Assembly: GCF_000264995.1 (NCBI RefSeq)
Contig: NW_006767433.1
Coordinates: forward strand, 4,260,967 to 4,324,966
DNA length: 64,000 nucleotides
Direction of reading: 5' to 3'
Source of the DNA: Punctularia strigosozonata HHB-11173 SS5
Taxonomy: Eukaryota; Basidiomycota; Agaricomycetes; Corticiales; Punctulariaceae
Shown here: in pieces, positions 50,224 to 60,869 of the stretch
Numbering within the stretch: the stretch's first letter is position 1
How the letters are laid out: every line of letters begins with the position of its first letter
Program-made: the position numbers and the translations under genes
Notes under the pieces: model-generated
What the model saw: only the letters and a program-made list of their open reading frames with translations
What the model was told of the DNA's origin: nothing
Databases searched by the model: none

Positions 50224-50802
50224 TCATGAATCGCTCGACTTCGCCCTATCCTTATATTGTTTAGTCCACTGAACGGATTGCTGAGCGTTGAGCATGAGAC
50301 CCGAGGATTCGCGTAGTACACTCACGTTCATGGACGGAATGGGCTTCGAAGGTTCCACGTCTCTCCATTCCTTGTCCTTGCTAATGTTCCATGTCGCAAG
50401 CACGATGGCCGCAATTCCGCCAGCGGTGATGGCAGTGTTCGTCTTCCAGTTTGAGGGGCGCGCCCACCAGCCTCCTGAGTGTGCAAAGGTGTGCAGGTCA
50501 TGGATGAAGGCGCAAGAAATCCAAGAATCGAGACCAGACGACGAATGTACGTTCAGCGGGAAGAAACGGCAAGCTATCCTGGTAAACGCACCGGCTGGAG
50601 ACCAGACGTGTTTGGGATAAGGGTACCGTGCTCCACCTCCCTGTGGATACAGTTGGAATGGAGTAGCGAATCTGGAAGAGTGAACGAACCATGCTATATG
50701 TTGGATGTGGACGAAGCACAAGTTGCGGTTGCGCTGTGCACGGGATTCGCTCACCTCTTCCTCGTGTTTCTTACGCGCCTCCCGCAAGTGTTCGGCGGGC
50801 AC
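50224..50802 (-). CDS. Small single-pass membrane protein, probably mitochondrial; start codon is not ATG
   Basis: Recognisable conserved segments are YPYPKHVWSPAG, GGWWARPSNWKTNT, a membrane segment (AITAGGIAAIVLATWNIS) and WTKQYKDRAKSSDS at the C-terminus. The stop is at 50224-50226. The N-terminal frame begins PAEHLREARKKHEEE, but the codon before it at 50802 is GTG and I see no in-frame ATG upstream. Intron-like stretches (GTGCGT..CACTCAG, and GTGAGT..GTTCAG before WTKQ) are multiples of three, so the entire 192 codons stay open unspliced. I recall similar short proteins in other basidiomycetes; the mitochondrial location is inference. It sits 53 bases from the PEX3 start. Confidence 0.6.
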   Translation of the reverse strand: MPAEHLREARKKHEEEVSESRAQRNRNLCFVHIQHIAWFVHSSRFATPFQLYPQGGGARYPYPKHVWSPAGAFTRIACRFFPLNVHSSSGLDSWISCAFIHDLHTFAHSGGWWARPSNWKTNTAITAGGIAAIVLATWNISKDKEWRDVEPSKPIPSMNVSVLRESSGLMLNAQQSVQWTKQYKDRAKSSDS

Positions 50803-50855
50803 TCAGTTGACGGTCTTATGCTACGCCCACCACCTGGACCCCTCCCAATGCGATT
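50803..50855. promoter_or_regulatory. Very short divergent gap between small membrane gene and PEX3
   Basis: Only 53 bases lie between the two frames, so any promoter must overlap the transcribed parts of one or both genes. Confidence 0.35.
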
Positions 50856-53022
50856 ATGCTCAGAAGACTAGGAGATTACGTGTATGAACGCCGTCAGGGC
50901 TTGCTCAGGACCGGAGGCGTCGTTGCCGGCGTCTACCTAGCCGGGTCCTATGTTGCTGAAAGCGTATCCGAGCTACGAGACCGGATGGTCCAGGAACGCA
51001 ACGCGAGGGAGAAGTACGTCCTGAGCTTGCGGAATGTCATGATTGTTCACGCCATGTCTTGGGCAGCCTACGCAGACGTTTCGAACAGAACCAGCAAGAC
51101 GCATCCTATATGATCATGGGGTTAATGCCGACACTTGCCTCTCAAATACTGGATGGCATGGATGTAGAGACTCTCACTGCGGAGCTACAGTCGAAAGCCA
51201 AAGCCAAACCACCGAAAGCTGCTCCCAGTGACCCAGCACCGCTGCCAATTGAAATACAAATGCCCACGGCGCCTTCTACCGAACCAGATCACAGTACAAG
51301 AACGGCGTCAGATCAGGAGCTGTCTGGCAGCCAAGCTCCATCCCGCTCAACTTCACTTACCATGTCCATGTCAAGCTTTTCTATTCCTGATCGTCCTGAT
51401 GAACCCGGGCCAGGGTCTCTGACAGGCTCGTCATTCCTTGACGCTAGTCTTGGCCAATCCAGTATGGGTGATACAGGGCGCAGCTGGATTACAGAGTTTA
51501 CCGGCAGCGCCAATCCCGATTCGCGGCATTCACCAACATCTGCTTCGTCTGCCGCAGGATCATCTGGACGTGCGTCACAAGCACAGTCCCTGCCTGACTC
51601 CCTGTCGACGTCCGCCGTCAGCTCGGCGATTGGTGACGCGAACGAGGTCGGTGCATATCTTTAGGTATGGACGTACATGCGTGTGCTGATTCCAGCTTGC
51701 AGCATCCGCCTAGCACGAACACGCGTACTAAAGCTGAGCTTTGGAAGGAGATCAAGATGCTTAGTATGGACTTTGCACCTCCACTATCCTCGACACTAAC
51801 GACACACTCTTCTCTCTCACAGCATTCACCCGCACCCTCACCGTCCTTTACGCTTCGACCCTTCTTGCGCTCTTCACGCATGTCCAACTCACTCAACTCG
51901 CCCGCAGAAGATACATTGCAAGTGTCATACGCTCAGAGCGCGAAGAACGTCGGAGGGAACAGGAACGACATCTCCTTAAACCCGGAATCGGCCTGGCTTT
52001 GCATCTGTGGTTCGGTGGCGATATTGGCTTGCCTTGGATGTCAGGAGGTGCATTAGCGTTGGCCGAAGAGGAGGAGACGAGAGACGTAGATGGGAGCGTC
52101 GACGGAGAGACTGAGAGAATGTTTTTGACGTTGAGTTGGTGGATCCTGCATGTAGGATGGAAGGACGTTGGCGAGCGCGCGAGAAGAGCGGTGGAAGAAG
52201 TTTTCGCTCCGGTGTCCCTGAAGACTCAGATGACGGCAATGGAACTTCACCGTTTGGTTCATGATGTACGTCGACGTGTTGAGCACGAGGTGACATTCGA
52301 AGGCACAGAGAGGAGGATAAAGTTCGTGCGATATTTTCTCAGCGCATACCAGTGTCCTCACTGTACTCTGCAGTTTCCTCTCAACACTCCTACCACCCAC
52401 CACGGAAATGCTACACCACGTGCTCACCAAAGGCGGCATTCGAGTGGCACCACCGGCGCCGCTCGGCTTACCGCCTCGCGAGCTCACTGTTTCCGCCTCC
52501 GAATCCTCGTTATCGTCATTACCCTCCATGTCCGCCTCCCTGCTCCCGCCCACCTCCCTATCCGACCTTACTCCTGACCCTCCGCTATATCCAGCGCCGC
52601 AACTCCACACTGATCTAGAGCCTGCTTTCGACGATCTCTTGTCCGAGACGAAGCGAGTACTCGCAGGCCCGGATTTTGCACGTGTGTTGGAACTCTGTCT
52701 AGACCGGGCCACGGAAGTGCTGTTCACTGGGCTCGAACGGAGTATTTTTCGGGACGTCAATCTTCCAGTGGATCTCGGAGACAAAAGTACGCAGATCGCA
52801 GAGGATGAGGCTATTCAGGTACGGTTAGCAGGCATGCTCCCAGGTCTGGCGAGATGGAGCAACCTGGCATTGACCTCTTTACCGAACGAATTGGTTGATG
52901 TACGTATGCCCAACATATCTTCCAGCATCTTACTAACTGTTCTGTAGCAAGTCTCCAATGTAGCTGAGGTTACGACGTTATCTGCCATCATTTTCGGAGA
53001 GTTTGGAGGCCGGTTTAGTTGA
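50856..53022 (+). CDS. PEX3: Peroxin-3 (peroxisomal membrane biogenesis)
   Basis: PEX3 anchors PEX19 at the membrane for import of peroxisomal membrane proteins. The start MLRRLGDYVYERRQGLLRTG is followed by the N-terminal membrane anchor GGVVAGVYLAGSYVAESVSE, then LRRRFEQNQQDASYMIMGLM, the hallmark PEX3 block. Next is a long serine-rich disordered insert (about 150 residues from KAAPSDPAPLP to GDANE), then KAELWKEIKML, TFTRTLTVLYASTLLALFTH and LSWWILHVGWKDVGERARRA. The C-terminus is NLALTSLPNELVDQVSNVAE and ends at TGA 53020-53022. Introns near 51014-51057, 51641-51715, 51760-51821, 51990, 52325-52376 and 52899-52946 keep frame. Confidence 0.93.
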
Positions 53023-53388
53023 TCAGCTTTCGCTTTCTGTAGCGCACTACATATGTATGCTGGATATCTATTTGGATTCTGTTAATTCTACATAAACGAG
53101 TCGGTGGTATATGTCTTCCAGAGTCTTCTCTCTCTACTAACCAGACCGACTGGGGGACGTTGGCGACCAATGACAGTGAAATATCAGGGTGTGTATAGCA
53201 CATACCAACCTAGAGGCTTGTTGTGCTGATATATGTGCAATGCCCAAATCTTCAAAAAGCACTTCGGTGTGGCTAAGCCTGCGCCTACAAGTTCAGTGCA
53301 CGCGTCGGTGGCTCTTCCTCTGACATCCTCCGCTCGCATACGCCAAGTAGATCAAGTCTAAAGCTCGCTGGCGTCGTACTACTCTATA
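53023..53388. other. Intergenic region, no gene seen
   Basis: PEX3 3' flank and the upstream flank of the kinase relic. Confidence 0.4.
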
Positions 53389-54160
53389 TTGGCCAAGACT
53401 ATGTTCCGCAGCTGGATCCGCCAGACCATACGAGCAATGTCCCCTCCTCGCGTTCCTGCTACCACTGGTTTTGCTCTCCTGGAGTCCTCTGCCAAGATAC
53501 AGGGAGAGACATTTCCCTGGTATAGCCCAGAGATATTCTACAACGTGCGAATCGGCCAACTATTCCAGTCTCGATATCAAGTTCTGTCCTAGCTTGGCTA
53601 CGGAAGTTCAGCTACAGTCTGATCATGTCGCGATTTGCAGTACGTTGAAAGCACATCGAGTCGCCATTATACCCCACAGCTCATTCCGAACATCAGGGAT
53701 CACAAGTATGTGGCGCTCGAGGTCTGCATACGTAACTCTAGCATAGCCCGCGAGAAAGCAGCGTTCGAATGCCTTCGCAGCTTGGCTGAAGACCGGCCAA
53801 GAAACGGATCATGCTCATCTTCGGGACATGGTCGCCATCAGGGGTCCACCTCCGCCCACTCTTCTCGAGCGTTCACTGCACAAGGATCTCAATTACCGGT
53901 TTTATTCCAAGTCCGATGGCCGGTGGATCCAGTCCCGTGAAGATACTCCCCATACGCTCGCTGGAGTCGTTGGAGACACGCCTTCATGGCGAAGATAATG
54001 CTGGTATCCTGTGCTTCATGTGAAAAATCCTGCAATAGTAACCGGAGTCAAGGCCAACAGCGGCTAAGCTATGCCAGGATCCCTGGCTCCTTGCTGCTGA
54101 GAATGCTGCTACCCTGGCGCAATATCCCAGGCGGGATGACCTGCAACTTTGTACCCATTA
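53389..54160 (+). pseudogene. SRPK-like protein kinase pseudogene with core deleted
   Basis: The first part matches the start of the fungal SRPK-like family: ETFPWYSPEIFYNVRIG, then LFQSRYQVL, the glycine loop LGYGSSATV and, after a presumable intron, YVALEVCIRNSSIAREKAAF with the lysine strand altered (family VTLKVC reads VALEVC). In-frame stop codons follow VL at 53590 and ATV in the loop. The sequence then jumps to RDMVAIRGPPPPTLLERS and, in another frame, SLESLETRLHGED, which in the family belong to the end of the C-lobe. The catalytic HRD and DFG region is therefore missing and at least two frame changes are needed. It appears to be an old internal deletion of a host kinase. Confidence 0.75.
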
Positions 54161-54423
54161 GTGCCTATCCAACTGCTAGGAGGGACTCTGTGTGGGTTGA
54201 ATATGCTGCCATGTTGCTCGCTTTCGAATGTCCCAAGCCGATCATGCTATCCTCCGTGATATTGTTTGCCTTATGTGTGCCTGATACGTGCATAGTCAGT
54301 GATGAGGACCCCGAACCTGCCTCTGTCAAGGGGAGAGGACCAAATAGCCTTGCCAGTCGGAGCAGCGTAACGCGAAGAAATCTTGTACATTCAATCAATA
54401 TATCCAGATAGATAATCCTAAAA

Positions 54424-56270
54424 TTAACATCTTATAAAATTACCAACAATCATGCTCGGTATACCGCTTGTGTCTCTCCGGATTGTGAACGAGAAGCAGC
54501 AGTTGATGAGACCCTCCTCCTGCGGCGGCATCATGTCCGCATCCAGCAGCTTCTTCGTCGACATCGATGGCGGGGCGAGTAAAGGCTTATATCGCAACAC
54601 ACAGGATGTGAGCACTGCTTTCTGCTTTGAGTCGAAAGCAACGTGACCGTATTTCTGTGTGTGAGTCATTGGGACCGATCAACACGTGGAAGACTGCCTT
54701 GAGCACCGACCTCCCAATAGTTTACCGCTGAATCCTCAGCCATAAGTTCGTAGATGCAAAGTCGGCCCTGCAAACACATCTACGTCAAAGCAGGTCTTTG
54801 TGATACGGAAAAGTAAACCCACGTCACGCAGCATATACCCGTCCACACCGACAAGTTCTGCGAACTCTCGGTTTCCCTTATATATTTCGCCGGTACGGCG
54901 CCAGAGACAGGCGGGAATCCCCATTGCAGAGAAGACTCGATCGTAATCGAGCAGGAGCCGCTCGAACGCCTCTTCAATGAAGACAAGATCCTGAAGATGT
55001 GATGACTTAGTCTCTGCCGATCCCGCATGCAAGATGACATACGATATCCGTTAGGGATTGAGCAATAGCTCGAAACTTCGGTCTGACGATTGATAGAGGC
55101 TGCAGTATCGCCTGCTTCGACTCCTGAGATACACTACATATGGTCACTTGGTTTGCTTGGTTCCGAAGGATTATCCCACATACTTTCGATCCATCCACCG
55201 TGATAACCTCGCATAGCCCTTGACATAGTTGTATGGTTTCAACAGGCCAGCTTCGTACTTGCTCCTGATCACTTTGCTCAGACGCTGATCCCGCGAGCCA
55301 TCCTCCTGGTCCGCCGCAGTGAGCAAGAACCGCTCGGCTTTGGTGGCCGCTGGCAAGATGGCCTCCACCGGAGTAGCCTCCGTGTGCGGGTGATCATCCT
55401 CGACTTTGATCACAGTTGTGTCTGAAGTGGTGTTGAGAGATGTAGGTGTCTGTGCGGTGGTGGCGTTGGTCAAAGATGGCGATGGCTGTGTCGGTGATGA
55501 TTCCAGAGGCCCGGGGATGACCGAGCTAGCGGTTGGAGATGTGCTGAGAGGAGCGGAAGAGAAGGAGGCGCCGTTGACGAGAGTTGGTGGGCCGACGGTG
55601 GGTGGGTTTCCGACGGAATTGAAGAAGGACCTTTCGTCGAGGGTCTCGAGAAAGTTGCTGTTTGTCATGGTAAGCGAAAGGGGGGCATGGTGTCAGCAGC
55701 CAGGATGGACTTGCCTGAGTACTGAGAATTCGCCTGTTTCTGGCTGATATGGTAGTGTGTTCCTCGAGCTCTGCCCTTGCGTCGAGACGTTTGACATCCA
55801 TGACGAAGGCATCGCCGATTGCATCGGCGATGCACTATACATTGTTGTGCCTGTCGACAGACCACGAGGGTCAGGACAAGCTCCTGACCAATCAGAAGGA
55901 TCGGGTACCAGAAAGCGTCCTGGACACATTTCCATTGGCTGTTGGTGTAGCCGTGCCCGGAGTCGCGGCAGTGGATGGGATAGGGGTCGACTTGTCGCCC
56001 GAACGCGACGATGATTGCCGTGGCTCATCGTGGCACAGATGCCCAATCTCGCGTTTGATACTGGATGCATATGCATTAACATGCTGTCCCAGTTTGTTGT
56101 AGTGTCTGTAGATGCGCACCATCGCTGACAAGGTCGACCTTCGTCGCATGTCATGTGGCTTCTTCGGCAGTATAGGCACGCATGATTCACTTTGCGACGC
56201 TTGCCCTTCCCGTTCTTCTTGCCATTGCTGCCGTCGTCATCTTCTTGCTCAGAGCCAGATCGTCTATTAG
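54424..56270 (-). CDS. ERT1: ERT1/AcuK-like Zn2Cys6 regulator with PAS domain
   Basis: ERT1/AcuK proteins activate gluconeogenesis and ethanol or acetate growth genes in the nucleus. The zinc cluster is HACLYCRRSHMTCDEGRPCQ, then RCIKREIGHLC across an intron (CGATG|GTGCGC..CATCCAG|TATC), with Cys spacing 2-6-5-2-8. Serine/threonine-rich low-complexity sequence and the linker TNSNFLETLDERSFFNSVGN follow. The PAS domain is FEEAFERLLLDYDRVFSAMG-like (FIEEAFERLLLDYDRVF), then GIPACLWRRTGEIYKGNREF, and RLCIYELMAEDSAVNYWE. The stop is TAA at 54424. The start is not clear: frame before the zinc cluster (GKKNGKGKRRKVNHACLYC) has no ATG up to about 56290, so an upstream exon is likely. The middle junctions near 55670-55900 are unresolved. 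Confidence 0.85.
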
Positions 56271-56292
56271 GACCAGACGAGACTATCAGCAC

Positions 56293-57039
56293 CGGGTTCA
56301 GAGCCAGATATCGTCAGAATCCACAGCATGGACCCCTGCGAGTCACGAGCGTGCACGGTGTTCAGGCCAGGCAATGGCCCGTTCGAGGCCGTTTTCACGG
56401 CAGAAAAGCGAAGGTGATTATGCGTGGGTGGCAGACCTTTTGAGATCGGTCGTCGCAGCGCTCTCGGCAAGCGGTGAATATTGCAGCTGGGCCCCAGCAC
56501 CCCCGGCGAGTCCCGACATCGTCGCTTCGGGCACGATCGGAAGGCAAAAGAAGGAGGAGCAAAATGCCCAGCACAGCCACTACGCCTCGAATGCGCCTGA
56601 GCCGAGTCTTGCCGCAGCGGCCTGTCGCCGACAACTATCCCGGCATAAGCAGGACGGCGCAACAAATCGCGATCACATGCCACCAGCTTCAGCCTACCAT
56701 ATCCTGTGTTTGCCCCGCGGTCGAGGAGACCATAGGAACTCCTGTTACTCACATGCACTGCTGTAATCAATGGCGTCTTGTTATGCAAGCAATGCGTGGA
56801 GTATGTCACAAGCACCGAGACGAGCACCGGAGCCGATAGCTGCGGCCGCCAGCCGCATACGCGAAGAATCAGGGGACAGTTATACTCAGGCTATCGCCTG
56901 AGCGAAACCTTGTTCCACCGTGAACAGCACACACGTCAATTGACGGATCACAGCAGCGGAAACAACACAATAGAAATATGGTACATTTACCGCTATACAA
57001 ACTGTTTCGCCGCTTTGCCCGAGTCCCGACGATGGCTGC
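56293..57039. other. Intergenic region, no gene seen
   Basis: It may hold the missing first exon of the ERT1-like gene on the minus strand. Long overlapping frames on both strands here share GC-rich composition and no family features. Confidence 0.4.
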
Positions 57040-58768
57040 TTACCCTGGGGTATCGCTTGAATTCTCCCATAGTTGGTCGTGCTTATCCCTGCTCTCGATG
57101 GAATTCAACTCGACAGGGAAATTCACCTTGCGGGGGCTGCGAGCATCCTCTTGGTCGTCATCGCACACGGTGATCTGCTGCCTTGTTATATGAACCGCGG
57201 TGGCTGTCCTCGGCTTGTGCAATGCATTCTGGATGAGTGTATGTCTCGTGAAGAGAAACAGAATCGAGTCCGAGGTTCCTACAAACAGACGGATCTTATT
57301 ATGAGAACGGTATAGAATAAAGGGGAAAAAAGCTGATTCAATCCTATGCTTACCAGAACTGGCAAAACAGATCCCGGCGAAGACGAAGAACCAGAATGGA
57401 GGTTCCCATCCAGCAAGGCTACCGATCCGACATATGGCCACGGGAATGACGACGACCATGTAGACTACCAGAGTCCACGTTCAGACGTTCTCAATACATG
57501 GTGATACAAACAGCAACGCACTGATGGGCAACCACATCAAACGTTTCGCGACAGTGTGAGCATGGTGAGATACAGAGCCGTCGCCGCTGCCTGAACTATG
57601 ACCGGTCGATCCACCAATATGCATCATACTTTGTCGCGTAGATGGAGTCGTCCACTTCGTCCACTGGAAGAGGCCTGTAGGTCGCCCCCGCAGGTCCATC
57701 CCGATGAAACCAGAGAATTTGAGGTAGATCAAAGCTGGACAATTTGGTAGGCATGGGTTAATTCTCAACCAAGCGGTCATCAAGATGAAGCATCACACCA
57801 TAAATGATCGAAGAAACGAAAATGGTGAGGAAAACCCAAGCCTAACACATACTCGGAAATTAGCACATTCGAAGCCGGTCGACTTGTGTACGAGACGTTA
57901 TGCTTACGTATAAGAAAGGCACGCGGTCAACCTCATAGTCCGACGATATCCAGCACCAGGCACCTGAAATTCCGTCGAGAGAGTACCTCTGTGCCAAAGC
58001 ATTAAATCCTACCAGCTTCTCCCCAGAAGGTCCAACGTCTCCCTTTTCGATCGAGATTGAATGAGCCTATGAATGGCATCATGATATCGAATGTCCAGAA
58101 AACGCAGAGGACGACGGGTGTGGTCCAGGTCGGTGGCTTCCATTGAATAAAGAGAACGCTACCGCGACTCGACGTGAGAGTGGAACGACAAGGAAGGCTA
58201 TACATACGTACCAGAAAGTATGCATTGCAATTACGAAGGACCTGGTCGGTGTTTGCGAGGGTAACCTTTCGGGTGTATCGTAGACTCACGCACCACAGAG
58301 CAATTCCCAAGTCTCCGATCTGCGAGAGTATCGCTACAGAAGATAAGCGGCGGAAGATCCTATGGATGAAACTGACCCACCCTGTGCAACGCAGACACCA
58401 TCCACGTTGATATGTCCATGTCGTGCCCAGAGGAAGTTCAATGTGAATGCACATCCTTGGATGAAGTCCACGACCATGAGCGATATCAAGTATTTTCCCA
58501 TCGTGCTGTTCATAAACCCTCGAACGCCCTCGTCCAGGGTTTTCCGTCCCGAGCCGTAGACACGACAATACTATTGCAATGATGAGCAGACCGCAACTTC
58601 ATGGTAGAATCAGCATACCACAATAAACGTCAGCAGTGTCAACGAAGACATCGCAGATATCAGTCCCGCGATACCAATGAGCTACACGCATAATCTCTCA
58701 GCATAGCTGGTCCTGCACCCGCCGAGAACTTTGATTACCGCATAGCCAGCATGGTGGGCACTGGCCAT
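57040..58768 (-). CDS. Git3/cAMP-receptor-like GPCR, copy A
   Basis: A seven-helix receptor of the fungal nutrient/cAMP-receptor-like type. Start ATG 58768 codes MASAHHAGYA, then an intron to LIGIAGLISAMSSLTLLTFI (helix 1). Later segments: MNSTMGKYLISLMVVDFIQG (helix 2), helix 3-5 sequence ending in LFIQWKPPTWTTPVVLCVFW, IGSFNLDRKGRRWTFWGEAG, and VAKRLMWLPI joined to IYMVVVIPVAICRIGSLAGW (helices 6 and 7). The tail is SDSILFLFTRHTLIQNALHK and a soluble region ending in SSDTPG with TAA at 57040. The junction LPI|IYMVV comes from intron GTGCGT..GGTAG at phase 1. G-protein coupling is inferred from the family; the ligand is unknown. Confidence 0.85.
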
Positions 58769-59779
58769 CGTCCTTGAGGCAAACTCGGACGACGCTTCAA
58801 ACGGCCGGCGACGATCACCGCAAGGAGACTAGGCGTCACGGTGTCAACTTTTGAGAGAAAAAGCGGATTGGGAGATTATACGTCTCAGCATTTATGGAAT
58901 GTTGGGGCAGACCAATAGTATGCTTTCTTGTGCGCGTGCTCTCAGCGCTCCGAAGCGGTAGTAAAGATAGCGATGGGGATCAAGTGGAGGAACCAGCGAC
59001 GAGATTGCCTTCTTGATCGTGGCTGAATGTGGCTCGATCACACAGACAGCAGCCTATAACTACTCGGTTCCTCGCCTTCGTGCAGCCTCATATGGCTGAC
59101 GAGTGGCAAAGAAGTGCTAGGCTAATATCGGGATACCTGCTTCGTGACCATGGCGTGCCGCTCGATGTCCTTCAGTGGCGTCTATGTCCATTGTTGTTTA
59201 TTATTATAGCGAAGCTGAAGCTTGGCATAGATCCAAAGGTTCGGAATAAAGTCGAGTTGAGGCAAGTCCATCAGAACTCCTTTGCGACGACACTGGGACG
59301 CAGGTGCTAGTCCGAATCGGTCGTCGGAGGAACGATGCGTTGTCGTGGACTTCAAGGTCCGAAGCTGGCTTTGGCTGGGAACATGGCGAGCGGTCTTTCT
59401 ATTTCGCCAGATCAATGTCATGCATGTGACCATACGAGAAGTGTCGCTGGTCTGGCCCAAGGCCATGCATGGGCGGCCTGTCCGTCATATAACCGTTGTG
59501 TCAGTGTGTGCAATAATATCAACAAGCAGATGCGCGCCTACCTAATCACATCGCGACTCATGAGCTGCTCTACCGCCTCCAGCCACGAAGCTTTAAAATT
59601 CGAAGATATCGCTTGAGTGCTGGCAGGCGTTAAAGCTACGTACGTCGCCAAGATCTGACTAGATCGTGGGCCCTGCCAAGCAGTGGTCTTGTTCATGGCG
59701 CTGTACCTGGCTCGATCACAATCTGTCACTTGCTGTCACCGTCGCCAAATCGTCGCTGTGCATATGCAGACCAGATTAT
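58769..59779. other. Intergenic region upstream of GPCR copy A
   Basis: No gene is seen. Short frames near 59182-59466 are unsupported. Confidence 0.4.
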
Positions 59780-59836
59780 GGTTGCCCAACAGAGTCAGGT
59801 CAAAAGTCCCGTCGTCGCACTGAGTCGCACTGCCTC
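59780..59836 (+). repeat. Left terminal inverted repeat
   Basis: Begins GGTTGCCCAACAGAGTCAGG and pairs with the right end at 60430-60486 in inverted orientation. Confidence 0.75.
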
Positions 59837-60429
59837 TAGTGTTGTTGTCGAGTCGAGTAAACTCGGGAATCGGATCGAAATCACTCGAACTTGGTCCAGC
59901 TCGATAACTCCGAGTTCGGACGAGCGAGTTCCCGAGTTCCGGGTCGAGTTTCGCCATTACGCTGGCCGAAACTTGCCGCAGCAATTGGCTGGACGATCAT
60001 GTGACGGTACGCGGCCGACGTTGAACGCGTCGCGGTCGTCTTGGTCCACCGTCGCTTGCAATGGGCGTTTCATGTTGCTCCACCCTCGCTGTACCACATA
60101 TAATGAGGCCAATATACGTGTTTTCTCTTCTTTACGACTGAGTCTTGAGGTCCATGCAAGCGCCGTGCAACTGTGACCCGAATTCGCCATGCCTACATCG
60201 GCCTCTAACTTTTTCCCTATCAACAGGGTGGCCGCCCGCTCACGGAACGCAGCCCATGGCAGGCACACCTTATATGCACCAGATGAATACTAGCAGTGTA
60301 TATCTTCCATCGGTCAGCCAGTCTCCATCTTTTACCAGCCCCACTTATTCCAGTTTGCAGTTTCCTCAAGTCCCATCTCCTTTCTCGCCGAGCCTCACTC
60401 TTGCTTTCCATACACCGGCCCGGAGCTCT

Positions 60430-60486
60430 GAGGTAGTGCGACGCAGTGCGACGACGCGACTTTTGACGTGACCCTGTTGGGCAACC
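60430..60486 (-). repeat. Right terminal inverted repeat
   Basis: Its reverse complement begins GGTTGCCCAACAGGGTCACG; mismatches to the left repeat are scattered singly, as expected from age and not from rearrangement. Confidence 0.75.
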
Positions 60487-60869
60487 GTACCAGATGCAGT
60501 TGTGCTGGCAGCAATCGGGCAAGCATCAATAATCAGCCATATAATGGTACAAAGTTCGTAATTACACATTACACAGTAAGTGCGTAGCGTCATCATCATC
60601 GAGGATACGGAATCCTGGTCATAGGCCATGGGTTTACCCGGATCACCCTTGTCTGTACGTCTACTACACAGGGAAACCGTCTCGAACAATACTACACTAA
60701 TTTACGAAAGGCAGCACGGCCGCATATTGTGATCGCAAATTGTACGTGGAGAAACGAATAAGTCTGCAAAGCAGCGACATCATACGCAATGATACGCAAT
60801 ACTACTGACCGCAGTGTATTTCACCAGCGTATTACGAGTCGTGGCGTATTGCACGATCGCACTTCATCC
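60487..60869. other. Intergenic region between the MITE-like element and GPCR copy B
   Basis: A/T-richer sequence containing the 3' flank of GPCR copy B. No gene is seen. Confidence 0.4.

Larger units (their letters stand above)
59780..60486. mobile_element. Non-autonomous DNA transposon (MITE-like), 707 bases
   Basis: The ends are inverted repeats of 57 bases, left 59780-59836 and right 60430-60486, both starting GGTTGCCCAACAG when read inward, with about five mismatches in 56 aligned bases. The interior has no transposase-like frame and is rich in CTCG and CGAG motifs (59850-59950). ACCAGAT occurs near both ends, at 59770-59776 and 60489-60495, and could be a target-site duplication, although it does not abut the repeats exactly. 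The superfamily is not certain. It lies between the two GPCR genes and seems degraded, since the repeats have diverged. Confidence 0.7.

Noticed and set aside
59540-59640. tRNA-like A-box (GGTAGAGCAGC) on the minus strand
   Set aside because: No anticodon arm or GGTTCGA B-box follows at the proper distance.
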